Assembly (NCBI GenBank): GCA_963721905.1
Contig: CAVRMF010000028.1
Span: forward strand, 1 to 64,000
Direction of reading: 5' to 3'
Origin: Roseiarcus sp963721905
Lineage (GTDB): Bacteria; Pseudomonadota; Alphaproteobacteria; Rhizobiales; Beijerinckiaceae
DNA length: 64,000 nucleotides
The notes beneath the pieces were generated by a model that worked only from the letters and a program-made list of their open reading frames with translations, was not told where the DNA came from and made no database searches. Positions 34,792 through 42,814 of this stretch are shown in pieces (within the stretch, counting starts at the first letter, position 1; each line of letters opens with the position of its first letter). The position numbers were made by a program, and so were the translations under genes.

Positions 34792-35313
34792 ATGTGGAAA
34801 CTGATCGCGGACCAACTGGATGTCGCCGAGATGTTGGCGACAAAGGCCGACCTTAGAAAGCCGAAGCAAGCCTCACTGCGTCGCGCAGTGTCAACCGCTT
34901 ACTACGCCCTATTCCAGGCGCTCTGCAAAATGTGCGCGGACAAGCTGGTGGGCTGGAGCCAGCCGTGGGAAACTTTCACGCCCATCTATCGTTCGCTTGA
35001 TCATGGTCGAACTCTTAGCGTCCTGAGCGAACGCGGGAGCGAAAGGACGCACCCGCTCGGAGACGCCGTCGAAAACATTGGCATCGCTTTCAGGGAATTG
35101 CAGGCGGCGCGCGAGTGGGCCGATTACAATCCGGAACCCCATCCTGAGTTCAGCCGGACACTGGAAGGGGCTTCGTTCTCCCGGGAGGACGCACTGACGC
35201 TAATTGCGGCAGCGCGCGTCGCCATAACCGCTTTGGATGATCTGGACGACACGATCAGGCTGAAGCTCGCAACGCGCTTGGTCACGCGGTCACGAAAAGA
35301 AACCCGACGATGA
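34792..35313 (+). CDS. HEPN-domain protein
   Basis: A 173-residue helical protein. RRAVSTAYYALFQALCKMCA at about 33-52 is the usual marker of HEPN-like proteins; later helices are DAVENIGIAFRELQAAREWA and LTLIAAARVAITALDDL. Many HEPN proteins are ribonucleases with an R-x4-6-H motif; a clean motif is not evident, RGSERTH being the only candidate. An earlier ATG at 34747 is possible. Its stop overlaps the pheT start as ATGA, so pheT translation is probably coupled to this gene. Confidence 0.75.
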   Translation: MWKLIADQLDVAEMLATKADLRKPKQASLRRAVSTAYYALFQALCKMCADKLVGWSQPWETFTPIYRSLDHGRTLSVLSERGSERTHPLGDAVENIGIAFRELQAAREWADYNPEPHPEFSRTLEGASFSREDALTLIAAARVAITALDDLDDTIRLKLATRLVTRSRKETRR

Positions 35314-37712
35314 AATTCACCCTCTCCTGGCTCAAGGACCACCTCGACACTTCGGCTTCCCTCGCCGAGATCGTCGACACGCTGACACGCGTCGGCCTCG
35401 AGGTGGAAAGCGTCGAGGACCCGAGCGCAAAATATGAGGGCTTCGTCGTTGCGCGCGTGATCGAAGCGGGACAGCATCCCAACGCCGACCGGCTGAAGGT
35501 CTGCATCGTCGACGCCGGCGGCGGGCCGGTGCAGGTGGTCTGCGGCGCGCCGAACGCCCGCACCGGAATGAAAGGCGTGTTCTCTCCCATTGGCACGTAT
35601 ATTCCGGGAAAAAAGATCACCCTCGCCAAGGGCGTGATCCGCGGCGTCGAATCGAACGGCATGCTGTGCTCGGCCGCCGAGCTCGAACTCAGCGACGATC
35701 ACGAGGGAATCATCGAACTGCCCGACGACGCGCCGATCGGCGTTCCTTACGCCCGCTTTGCCGGGCTCGACGATCCCGTCATCGACGTCGCGGTGACGCC
35801 GAACCGCCCGGACGCGACCGGCGTCGCCGGCATTGCGCGCGATCTCGCCGCCGCCGGGCTCGGGACCCTCACGACGCCGGCGCCGCAATCGATCGACGGC
35901 GCCTTCGACTGCCCGACCCGCGTCCATCTCGACTTCGCTCCGCCGGACGCGCATCTCTGCCCGGCTTTTGCGCTGCGGCTCGTGCGCGGCGTCACCAACG
36001 GGCCGTCGCCGGACTGGATGCAAAAGCGCCTCAGGGCGATCGGCCTCAGACCCATCAGCGCGCTCGTCGACATCACGAACTATGTCACCTTCGATCGCGG
36101 CCGGCCGCTGCACGTGTTCGACTTCGCCAAGGTCGAGGGCGGCCTCACGGTGCGGCGCGCGCGTCACAGCGAGAGCGTGCTCGCGCTCGACGGCAAGACA
36201 TACGCGCTCGACGAAAGCATGGTCGTGATCGCCGACGCGAAGGTCGTCGAATCGATCGCGGGGATCATGGGCGGCGAGCATTCGGGTTGCGACGAAAACA
36301 CGCGCGACGTGCTGATCGAGAGCGCGCTCTGGGATCCGACGAACATCGCGCACACAGGCCGCAAACTCGGCATTGTCACCGATGCGCGTTACCGCTTCGA
36401 GCGCGGCGTCGACCCCGAATTCTGCGTGCCGGGCTGCGACCTCGCGACCGCGCTCATTCTTGAGTTTTGCGGCGGCAAGCCCTCGCTGATGATCGTCGCT
36501 GGCGACCCAACGGCTCCGCGCCGCTCGATCGATTTCCCTTACAGCGAGGTCAAACGGCTGATCGGCGTCGACATTCCGCGCGAGGAAGGCGAGGCGATTC
36601 TGACCCGGCTCGGCTTCGGCCTCGCAGAGGGCAAGGTCCTCGTGCCTTCGTGGCGGCCGGACGTGCAGGTGAAGGCCGACGTCGTCGAACAGATCCTGCG
36701 CATCGCCGGCATCGATCGCGCGCCGACGACGCCGCTGCCGCGATTGGACGAGGGCGTTCCCGCGCCGGTGCTGACGCTTTTGCAGAAGCGCACGCGCCTC
36801 GCCAGGCGCACGCTCGCCTCATTGGCGCTGCGCGAGGCGGTGACCTGGTCGTTCATCTCGAAGGCCGCGGCGGAACTCTTCGGCGGCGGCCAGCCTTCGC
36901 TCGCGCTCGCCAACCCGATCGCCTCCGACCTTTCCGACATGCGCCCGAGCCTTGTGCCGGGCCTTATCGCCGCCGCCGAGCGCAACGCGCGGCGAGCGTT
37001 GAACGATGTCGCGCTGTTCGAAGTCGGGCAGATCTTCCTCGGCTCCGGCGAAAACGACCAGCGCATGGCGGCTGCCGCGGTGCGGCGCGGCATGGCCAAG
37101 GGGTCGGGCGAAGGCCGGCGCTGGAGCGTCGGCGGGGTCGTCGACATCTTCGACGCCAAGCAAGACGCCATGGCCCTGCTCGACGCGCTCGGCGTCGCCA
37201 ACGCCGTCCAGGTCGTCCCCGGCGGCCCGGCCTTTCTCCATCCCGGCCGTTCGGCGACCTTGCAGTTCGGGCCGAAGACCGTCCTTGGCTGGTTCGGGCA
37301 ATTGCATCCGGGCGTTTGCGAAGCGCTGGACGCCGAGGGGCCGATCGTCGCTTTCGAGATCACGCTTGACGCCGTGCCGGCGCCGAAGGCGAAGGCGAGC
37401 AAGGCGAAGGCGAAGCTCGAGCGTTCGGACTTCATGCCGGTCGAGCGCGATCTGGCTTTCGTGGTCGACGCGAGCGTCCGGGCGGGCGACCTCGTGAAGG
37501 CTGCGCAGGCCGCTGAACGGTCGCTCGTCTCGGAGATCGGCGTCTTTGACGTCTACCAGGGCAAGGGTCTGCCCGAAGGTTCGAAATCGATCGCGATCAG
37601 TGTGCGGCTCCAGCCGCGCGAGCGCACGTTGACTGACGCGGAGATCGAAGCTGCGATCGCCCGCATCGTCGCCGAGGTCTCGAAGAAGACCGGAGCGACC
37701 CTCCGCGGATGA
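35310..37712 (+). CDS. pheT: phenylalanine--tRNA ligase beta subunit
   Basis: An 800-residue subunit that binds tRNA and edits mischarged Tyr. Domains in order: N-terminal MKFTLSWLKDHLD, tRNA-binding OB domain (EGFVVARVIEAGQHPNADRL), B3/B4 editing domain, B5, a degenerate class II core, and a C-terminal ferredoxin-fold anticodon-binding domain (PVERDLAFVVD, YQGKGLPEGSKSIAISVRLQ). A Lys/Ala-rich linker (PAPKAKASKAKAKLE) precedes the last domain. ATG overlaps the HEPN stop and its stop overlaps the next gene, both as ATGA. Confidence 0.97.
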   Translation: MKFTLSWLKDHLDTSASLAEIVDTLTRVGLEVESVEDPSAKYEGFVVARVIEAGQHPNADRLKVCIVDAGGGPVQVVCGAPNARTGMKGVFSPIGTYIPGKKITLAKGVIRGVESNGMLCSAAELELSDDHEGIIELPDDAPIGVPYARFAGLDDPVIDVAVTPNRPDATGVAGIARDLAAAGLGTLTTPAPQSIDGAFDCPTRVHLDFAPPDAHLCPAFALRLVRGVTNGPSPDWMQKRLRAIGLRPISALVDITNYVTFDRGRPLHVFDFAKVEGGLTVRRARHSESVLALDGKTYALDESMVVIADAKVVESIAGIMGGEHSGCDENTRDVLIESALWDPTNIAHTGRKLGIVTDARYRFERGVDPEFCVPGCDLATALILEFCGGKPSLMIVAGDPTAPRRSIDFPYSEVKRLIGVDIPREEGEAILTRLGFGLAEGKVLVPSWRPDVQVKADVVEQILRIAGIDRAPTTPLPRLDEGVPAPVLTLLQKRTRLARRTLASLALREAVTWSFISKAAAELFGGGQPSLALANPIASDLSDMRPSLVPGLIAAAERNARRALNDVALFEVGQIFLGSGENDQRMAAAAVRRGMAKGSGEGRRWSVGGVVDIFDAKQDAMALLDALGVANAVQVVPGGPAFLHPGRSATLQFGPKTVLGWFGQLHPGVCEALDAEGPIVAFEITLDAVPAPKAKASKAKAKLERSDFMPVERDLAFVVDASVRAGDLVKAAQAAERSLVSEIGVFDVYQGKGLPEGSKSIAISVRLQPRERTLTDAEIEAAIARIVAEVSKKTGATLRG

Positions 37713-37987
37713 AGCCTGTGGCCAAGCGCGCCGCGCTATTGATCTTGGTATCTGCGCTCGCCGCATTGCCGCGCTCGGCTCTCGGCCAGGACGACCCTGC
37801 CTGCGCGAAATATCAGGAGCCGCTCGCCTACAACGCGTGTCTCGCGAGTCACGGACCGAAGGCAAACAGCGTTGGCGCCGCGCCGCATTCAGCCGCCCGA
37901 TCATCGGCGTCGTCTCTGCCCGGGCGCGAATGGCCCGCCGCGACGCGCCGTCGCGGGCGCGTCCACATGGAATTTCGGGTCCAGTGA
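37709..37987 (+). CDS. small secreted protein coupled to pheT
   Basis: A 92-residue protein with a signal peptide (MKPVAKRAALLILVSALAAL, cleavage after ALG). The short mature part has the Cys pair DPACAKYQEPLAYNACLASHG and a basic tail RRRGRVHMEFRVQ. ATG overlaps the pheT stop (ATGA). The combination recurs, to my knowledge, in Rhizobiales without an assigned role. The translation product is plausible but short. Confidence 0.6.
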   Translation: MKPVAKRAALLILVSALAALPRSALGQDDPACAKYQEPLAYNACLASHGPKANSVGAAPHSAARSSASSLPGREWPAATRRRGRVHMEFRVQ

Positions 37988-38270
37988 CAGCCGTTGGATC
38001 AATTGCGGCCTTTGCCGCCGATCGTCGACAGGCAACGGGCGCGACGCCTTAAGCCCGCGGAAAGCCAAGGCGCCGCGCCCTGATCCCCGCGCGATGGGAG
38101 GCTCAGCGCGGGGGCCGCGCCCGGCGCCAATCCCCTCGGCGCCGCCACGCGGAATTCCAATCATTGGTCGCCGGACGGGGACCGCGCGGCTTCACGCGTT
38201 GGCGCCCCAATTCTTTGCAGGACGTTCCCCAACGCTTGAAGCAAGGGTAGACCCGAAGGAACGGTCCCGC
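37988..38270. other. gene-free stretch upstream of the Crp/Fnr gene
   Basis: 283 bases with no supported gene. Together with the operator and leader after it, this is the regulatory region of the Crp/Fnr gene at 38439. Confidence 0.4.
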
Positions 38271-38286
38271 TGTGAGCGCGCTCACA
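38271..38286. promoter_or_regulatory. perfect CRP-type palindrome
   Basis: TGTGAGCGCGCTCACA is a 16-base perfect palindrome that fits the CRP consensus TGTGA-N6-TCACA exactly. It ends 152 bases upstream of a Crp/Fnr-family gene, which suggests autoregulation or control by a paralogue. Confidence 0.6.
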
Positions 38287-38438
38287 TCAGTTTTGCGAGA
38301 GCGGCACGGACATGGGCCAGAGAAGTTGGCGCCGTTACCTTTCTGGGAAATGACTTTGCGCACAGAGAAACGCTGCAATGACCTTGACGATTGGTTGACG
38401 TTCCGCCACCGTTTTCCGAGACCCTTCGGGCGGAAACG

Positions 38439-39128
38439 ATGTCGGTCCCCAGCACACTTGCAGCGCACAGCTGTTTCAAGACGCTCGATCCCGAGACGTG
38501 CCGGATCTTGGATCGTCAATGCACTTGGCTGAAGATTCCGGCCGGCGCCTGGATCCTCGATCAGTCGGCGAACGATCGCGACGTCTATTTCATCATGTCG
38601 GGACATCTGAGGGCGGTGCAAAACAGTGCGCGCCAGGACCTCATCTTCAGCGACATGATGGCAGGATCGGTCTTCGGCGAATTGAGCGCCTTCGACGGCG
38701 CCCCGCGCGCGCTGAGCGTGTTCGCGGTCACCGATTCGCTGGTGGCGAAAATGCCGCCCTCGGTGTTTGTCGAGACGGTGTTCTCCCATCGGCCTCTTTG
38801 CGAGGCCGTCGTCTCGACCCTGATCGACCGGCTGCGGGTGATGTCACGCAGGGTCGGGGAGCTCGGGGCGCTCAACGTTCGCACCCGCGTCCACGCCGAG
38901 CTCCTGCGGCTGGCGCGGCCCGACCACAACGATCCGAAGCGCGCGATCATCGTGACGCCGCCGAACCAGTCGGAGCTTGCAGCCCGCATCAACACGCGCC
39001 GGGAGACCGTCTCGCGCGAGATCAACGCGATGGAGCGCGGCGGGCTCATCGAACGCCGGCGCGGCGCGATCGTCATCACCGACGCGCTGAGACTGAGCGC
39101 GGCGATCGAAGCGGCGAGCAGCGGCTAG
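38439..39128 (+). CDS. Crp/Fnr-family transcription regulator
   Basis: A 229-residue regulator from ATG 38439 (GGGCGGAAACG upstream; a TTG at 38391 is less likely). The N-terminal cyclic-nucleotide-binding barrel has GAWILDQSANDRDVYFIMSG and GSVFGELSAFDGAPRALSV. The dimer helix is VSTLIDRLRVMSRRVG, and the C-terminal winged helix has QSELAARINTRRETVSREIN as recognition helix, followed by GGLIERRRGAIVI. There are no N-terminal Cys, so it is not an oxygen-sensing FNR. The effector is unknown; cAMP-type is possible given the operator upstream. Confidence 0.9.
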   Translation: MSVPSTLAAHSCFKTLDPETCRILDRQCTWLKIPAGAWILDQSANDRDVYFIMSGHLRAVQNSARQDLIFSDMMAGSVFGELSAFDGAPRALSVFAVTDSLVAKMPPSVFVETVFSHRPLCEAVVSTLIDRLRVMSRRVGELGALNVRTRVHAELLRLARPDHNDPKRAIIVTPPNQSELAARINTRRETVSREINAMERGGLIERRRGAIVITDALRLSAAIEAASSG

Positions 39129-39634
39129 CCCCGCGCCTCTTCGGCAAGCCTCCGCCACCAGGCCTCGTCCCAGTTCCAGCCCGCCGTCGGCGAGGGAGAG
39201 GGCAAGAGCCACACGCGGGTTCGGCCGATGCGCTCGCCGCTGTCGCCGGGGCCGACTGCGCGCCCCAGATAGCGGCGGCCCGCGGTGAGGCTGGTGAAGG
39301 CGAGCAGCTTCGGCTCGGCGGCGCTGATCTTGGCGGTCAGCGCCGCGCAGGCGTCGCTTCCCAGGGCGCCAGCCGGCAACTCGCGATCCATCCCGCTCAC
39401 GTGCTTTGCGATGTCGGTGAGACCGAGGCCCCATTGCGGCAGTTCGCCGTATTCCTGCGGCCGTATGAGCCGCGGCGTCAGCCCGACCGCCTGCAGGACC
39501 CGCCAGAACTTGTTCTGCGGATGCGCGTAATAGGCGCCGCGCGCGGCGGACACGGTTCCGGCGGCCGTGCCGCAGAAAATGATTCTGAGCCCTGGCTGCA
39601 GGACATCGGGAAGGACATGGCGCGTCGCGTACAA
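39125..39634 (-). CDS. Mug-like mismatch-specific uracil-DNA glycosylase
   Basis: Base-excision-repair glycosylase of the uracil-DNA-glycosylase superfamily, about 169 residues from the likely TTG start 39634. The active-site loop is IIFCGTAAGTVSA where classical Mug has CGINPG. RGAYYAHPQNKFWRVLQAVG and the late VWLLPSPSPTAGWNWD (base-contact loop) are conserved. The gene starts eight bases after the phosphomutase stop, so it is probably co-transcribed. GTAAG instead of GINPG marks a distinct alphaproteobacterial branch, so specificity may differ. Confidence 0.8.
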   Translation of the reverse strand: MYATRHVLPDVLQPGLRIIFCGTAAGTVSAARGAYYAHPQNKFWRVLQAVGLTPRLIRPQEYGELPQWGLGLTDIAKHVSGMDRELPAGALGSDACAALTAKISAAEPKLLAFTSLTAGRRYLGRAVGPGDSGERIGRTRVWLLPSPSPTAGWNWDEAWWRRLAEEARG

Positions 39635-39642
39635 GGGCGTAT

Positions 39643-41142
39643 TCAGATCGACTGGTTGTAGGCGCCAACCTCGGCGTTCTCGCGCAACACGCCGTCGACC
39701 GCCTTGAACATCTCGCGCATGCGCGCTTCCGAGACCGGGCTTTCGACGACGACGACGAGCTCCGGCTTGTTGGAGGACGCGCGCACCAACCCCCAGGTTC
39801 CATCTTCGACCGTCACGCGCGCGCCGTTGACCGTGACGACGTCGCGGATTTTCTGCCCTGTCAGCGGCTCGCCTTTTGCCAGCATCGCCTTGAAGCGTGC
39901 GACGACGCGGTCGGCAACCTCGTATTTCACTTCGTCGGCGCAATGGGGCGACATCGTGGGCGAACCCCAGGTCTTCGGCAGATCGCGGTAGAGATCGGCC
40001 ATCGACTTTCCCGGGTTGCGGTCGAGCATGTCGAGCACGGCGATGGCGGTGACGAAGCCGTCGTCGTAGCCGCGTCCGACCGGCGCATTGAAGAAGAAAT
40101 GGCCCGACTTCTCGAAGCCGGCGAGCGCCTTCAAATCGCGCACCCGGCGCTTGATATGCGAATGGCCGGTCTTCCAGAAGTCGACCTTGACCCCATTGGC
40201 GGCGAGCGCCGGATCGGTCGCGAACAGCCCGGTCGACTTCACGTCGACGACAAAGGTCGCATTCGGATGCAGCTTCGACAGATCGCGCGCCAGCATCACG
40301 CCGATCTTGTCGGCGAAGATTTCGTGACCTTCATTGTCGACAACGCCGCAGCGGTCGCCGTCGCCGTCGAAGCCAAGCGCCACGTCCGCGCCACTCTCCT
40401 TCACCGCATCCGCCATCGCGTGCAGCATGTGGAGATCTTCAGGGTTCGGGTTATAGCGCGGGAAGGCGAAGTCGAGGTCGCAGTCGAGCGGTACGACCTC
40501 GACCCCGAGCGCGCTGAGAAGCTGGGGCGCGAAAGCGCCGGCCGTGCCATTGCCGCACGCGGCGACGACCTTCATCTGGCGGCGGAACTTGGGACGGTTG
40601 GTCAGGTCGGCGATGTAGTGTGAAGGAAAATCGGGCACGAACTCATAAGTCCCGCCGGGCTCGGGCCCATAATCGCCGCCGATGACGATGTCGCGCAAGC
40701 GGCCCATCTCCTCGGGCCCGAACGTGACCGGCCGCGCCGCGCCCATCTTGACCCCGGTCCAGCCGTTGTCGTTGTGCGAGGCGGTCACCATCGCCACCGC
40801 CGGCGTATCCAGCGCGAACTGGGCGAAGTAGGCCATCGGGGTGATCGCGAGGCCGATGTCGCGCACTTTCGCGCCGCCCGCCATGAGGCCGGCCGTCAGC
40901 GCGAGCTTGATCGAGGCCGAATAGCTGCGGAAATCGTGCCCGACGACGACCTCGCGGGGAACGCCGAGCTCGCCCAGCAAGCGCGCCAGGCCGAGGCCCA
41001 GCGCCTGCACGCCCATCAGGTTGATTTCCTTTTCGAAGAGCCAGCGCGCGTCATATTCCCGAAAGCCGGTTGGCTTCACCATCGGCTGCGACTCATAGGC
41101 GTAGGTGTTGGGCGAAAGCTTGGGCGACGGCTTGGGAAACAA
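39643..41142 (-). CDS. phosphomannomutase/phosphoglucomutase
   Basis: Alpha-D-phosphohexomutase that interconverts hexose 1- and 6-phosphates for polysaccharide precursors. 499 residues from TTG 41142; ATG 41082 is the alternative. The phosphoserine loop is TASHNDNGWTG, the Mg site GFDGDGDRCG, the sugar-binding loop EKSGHFFFN and the phosphate-binding loop VRASSNKPEL. FREYDARWLFEKEI matches the AlgC/ManB bacterial group, but the substrate preference cannot be told. Confidence 0.9.
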   Translation of the reverse strand: MFPKPSPKLSPNTYAYESQPMVKPTGFREYDARWLFEKEINLMGVQALGLGLARLLGELGVPREVVVGHDFRSYSASIKLALTAGLMAGGAKVRDIGLAITPMAYFAQFALDTPAVAMVTASHNDNGWTGVKMGAARPVTFGPEEMGRLRDIVIGGDYGPEPGGTYEFVPDFPSHYIADLTNRPKFRRQMKVVAACGNGTAGAFAPQLLSALGVEVVPLDCDLDFAFPRYNPNPEDLHMLHAMADAVKESGADVALGFDGDGDRCGVVDNEGHEIFADKIGVMLARDLSKLHPNATFVVDVKSTGLFATDPALAANGVKVDFWKTGHSHIKRRVRDLKALAGFEKSGHFFFNAPVGRGYDDGFVTAIAVLDMLDRNPGKSMADLYRDLPKTWGSPTMSPHCADEVKYEVADRVVARFKAMLAKGEPLTGQKIRDVVTVNGARVTVEDGTWGLVRASSNKPELVVVVESPVSEARMREMFKAVDGVLRENAEVGAYNQSI

Positions 41143-41673
41143 GGGGGCCTCGCGGCTCGTGGTTCTGAAGGAAGGCAGGAGGCGGCGGGCGCCGCCGATG
41201 TCGGCCTTACCATCGCCTTAAGACACGGGAATGCGACAGACAACCTGCGCTGTTCAATTGCTCTCACGACATCATCCCGCTTCAGAAGGACCGGACCAAC
41301 CTTTTCGATCCGATCCGCATAGACTTGGGCCACTTGCTCGAAACGTGATCAGCGGATCGATGGCGCTCGCCGGCCATGTGCCAGTCGACGATCTTCAGCA
41401 CGTCGGTGCGGCCGCGCCGCCGGCTGGTCGCGCTAGCCGCGTTCAACGAACCCGGCACCAGCGCGGTTTGCGGGCCAAGACCGCGCCGAGGCGCCGTTGG
41501 CCTTCCAAGGCTTGGCATTGAACCAGATCGGCGTAGACTTTCACACCTGCTGTCGTGCGGGAATGAGGGAGAGGATTTTGGCTCCGAAGGGTCTCGGCCT
41601 CTGCTTGAAGAATTCCCCCATGCTCGGCCCGGCTGTCGTATCGGTCCGAACGGAATAGGGGTTGGTTGGGGGA
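41143..41673. other. gene-free stretch between phosphomutase and secreted-protein genes
   Basis: 531 bases with only short overlapping open frames of arginine/proline-rich composition and no ribosome binding site or known motif. I see no gene here; a decayed minus-strand gene cannot be excluded. Confidence 0.4.
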
Positions 41674-42299
41674 ATGCGATCACGCTTTATCATCCAGGTG
41701 GCGCGGACACTGGGGCTCTTCGCACTCGTAGCCGCCCTGCCATTCTCCAATTTCGCTGACGCGGATGAAAACCCGAACGCCAACTCGGGGCGCACCGACG
41801 TCGAAGCCAAGGGTTTGGAATTCGTCCGCAAGCATCCCTCCGAATGGGAATACAAAGAAACGATGGACGTGATGACCGATAAGCCCGTCGCCGAAGTCAA
41901 CTCAACCCAGTCCAACGACTCCGGCGTCAGCGGTAGCGTCCATGGCAAGTGCGAGGACGTTGGAACCATCTCATTTACCGTCGTCGTTTCCAACGACAAG
42001 GGACAACGCCCGATATCATTCATAGCCAGGACGGAAGCGCAAAGGTCCGATACCGGCTGAACGATTCCCTGGTCAAACAAAACCTGCCGAGCATGGACTA
42101 CAACAACCGATACAAAGCGCTGGTGGTGGCCGGACCGAAAGTCGGCGCGTTGCAAATGCTCAGTTTGATGCTCGGCGAGAAAGCCAAGGGGGTCAGGCTC
42201 GCGAACTGGGATCAGGTTTGGGGAGCGCTCATATCGTTCGAGACGAGCCAGGGGGACCTAATTGTCTCCATTCCTGCCAGGCACAGCGAAATCCAGTAG
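41674..42299 (+). pseudogene. secreted hypothetical protein gene with frameshift
   Basis: Signal peptide MRSRFIIQVARTLGLFALVA, then EWEYKETMDVMTDKPVAEVN and GKCEDVGTISFTVVV. Near 42005 the frame is lost and ends at 42060, while the next frame carries on with TPDIIHSQDGSAKVRYRLND, KQNLPSMDYNNRYKALVV and GLISFETSQGD-like sequence to TAG at 42299. Together this makes a secreted protein of about 208 residues with the WxYxxxxDxMTDK-C-KVRYRxD pattern of TagO/VasI-like proteins (weak resemblance). A missing base, true or artefactual, explains the break. Confidence 0.6.
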
Positions 42300-42342
42300 C
42301 TTTTCGCCTTCTGCTTCGAGGGGAGATAGGGCGCCGCCATTT

Positions 42343-42371
42343 TGTAGCCGCGGTCGATGACCGCAGCCGGC
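42343..42371. repeat. half copy of the 51-bp palindromic repeat
   Basis: TGTAGCCGCGGTCGATGACC followed by GCAGCCGG matches the first hairpin of the repeat at 26601 and 63801; the second hairpin is absent. Confidence 0.65.
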
Positions 42372-42814
42372 ACGGCCGAGAACGGATAGAAGCGCCCACG
42401 GTCGATGCGTGTTCCTTTCGGGCGAAGCGGCTTTACAAAAATTACGAACGACATCTTTCCGCAAATCTGAAGTCGTGGTAACCTCCTTGCCGTGTCCAGC
42501 TCCATCGACGAGGCGATGCGACGCCTCTCCCCAGGCCGTTCGAGGCGCGTGGCCCTCGCGCGGCGCCTCAAGACGGGCTCTCTTGCGGCGCGGGCTGGAG
42601 TTGCGTTGCAATTTTCCCGCAGAACCCTTGTAAGCCCTTGAAAACGCTAAATTCTAAGAAGGGATTTCAAGAAAACGAAAGAGAATGCAACCCCCCCGAA
42701 CGCCTAAATGGGCATCCGCGAAAGAGTGTTCCAGCAAAACCAAATTCGTCCACGAGGCTCTGCACGAGCCGCTTGGATGGTTCGGGTGTCGCCGCTTCTC
42801 GCTCGCCCAGAGCC
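42372..42814. other. gene-free stretch downstream of xylA
   Basis: 443 bases with no supported gene. A 50-codon GTG-started frame near 42495 lacks a ribosome binding site and any known motif. Confidence 0.4.

Noticed and set aside
41143..41673. Possible gene on the minus strand (frames of 85 and 133 codons)
   Set aside because: No start signals, low-complexity composition, no recognisable motif; treated as gene-free.
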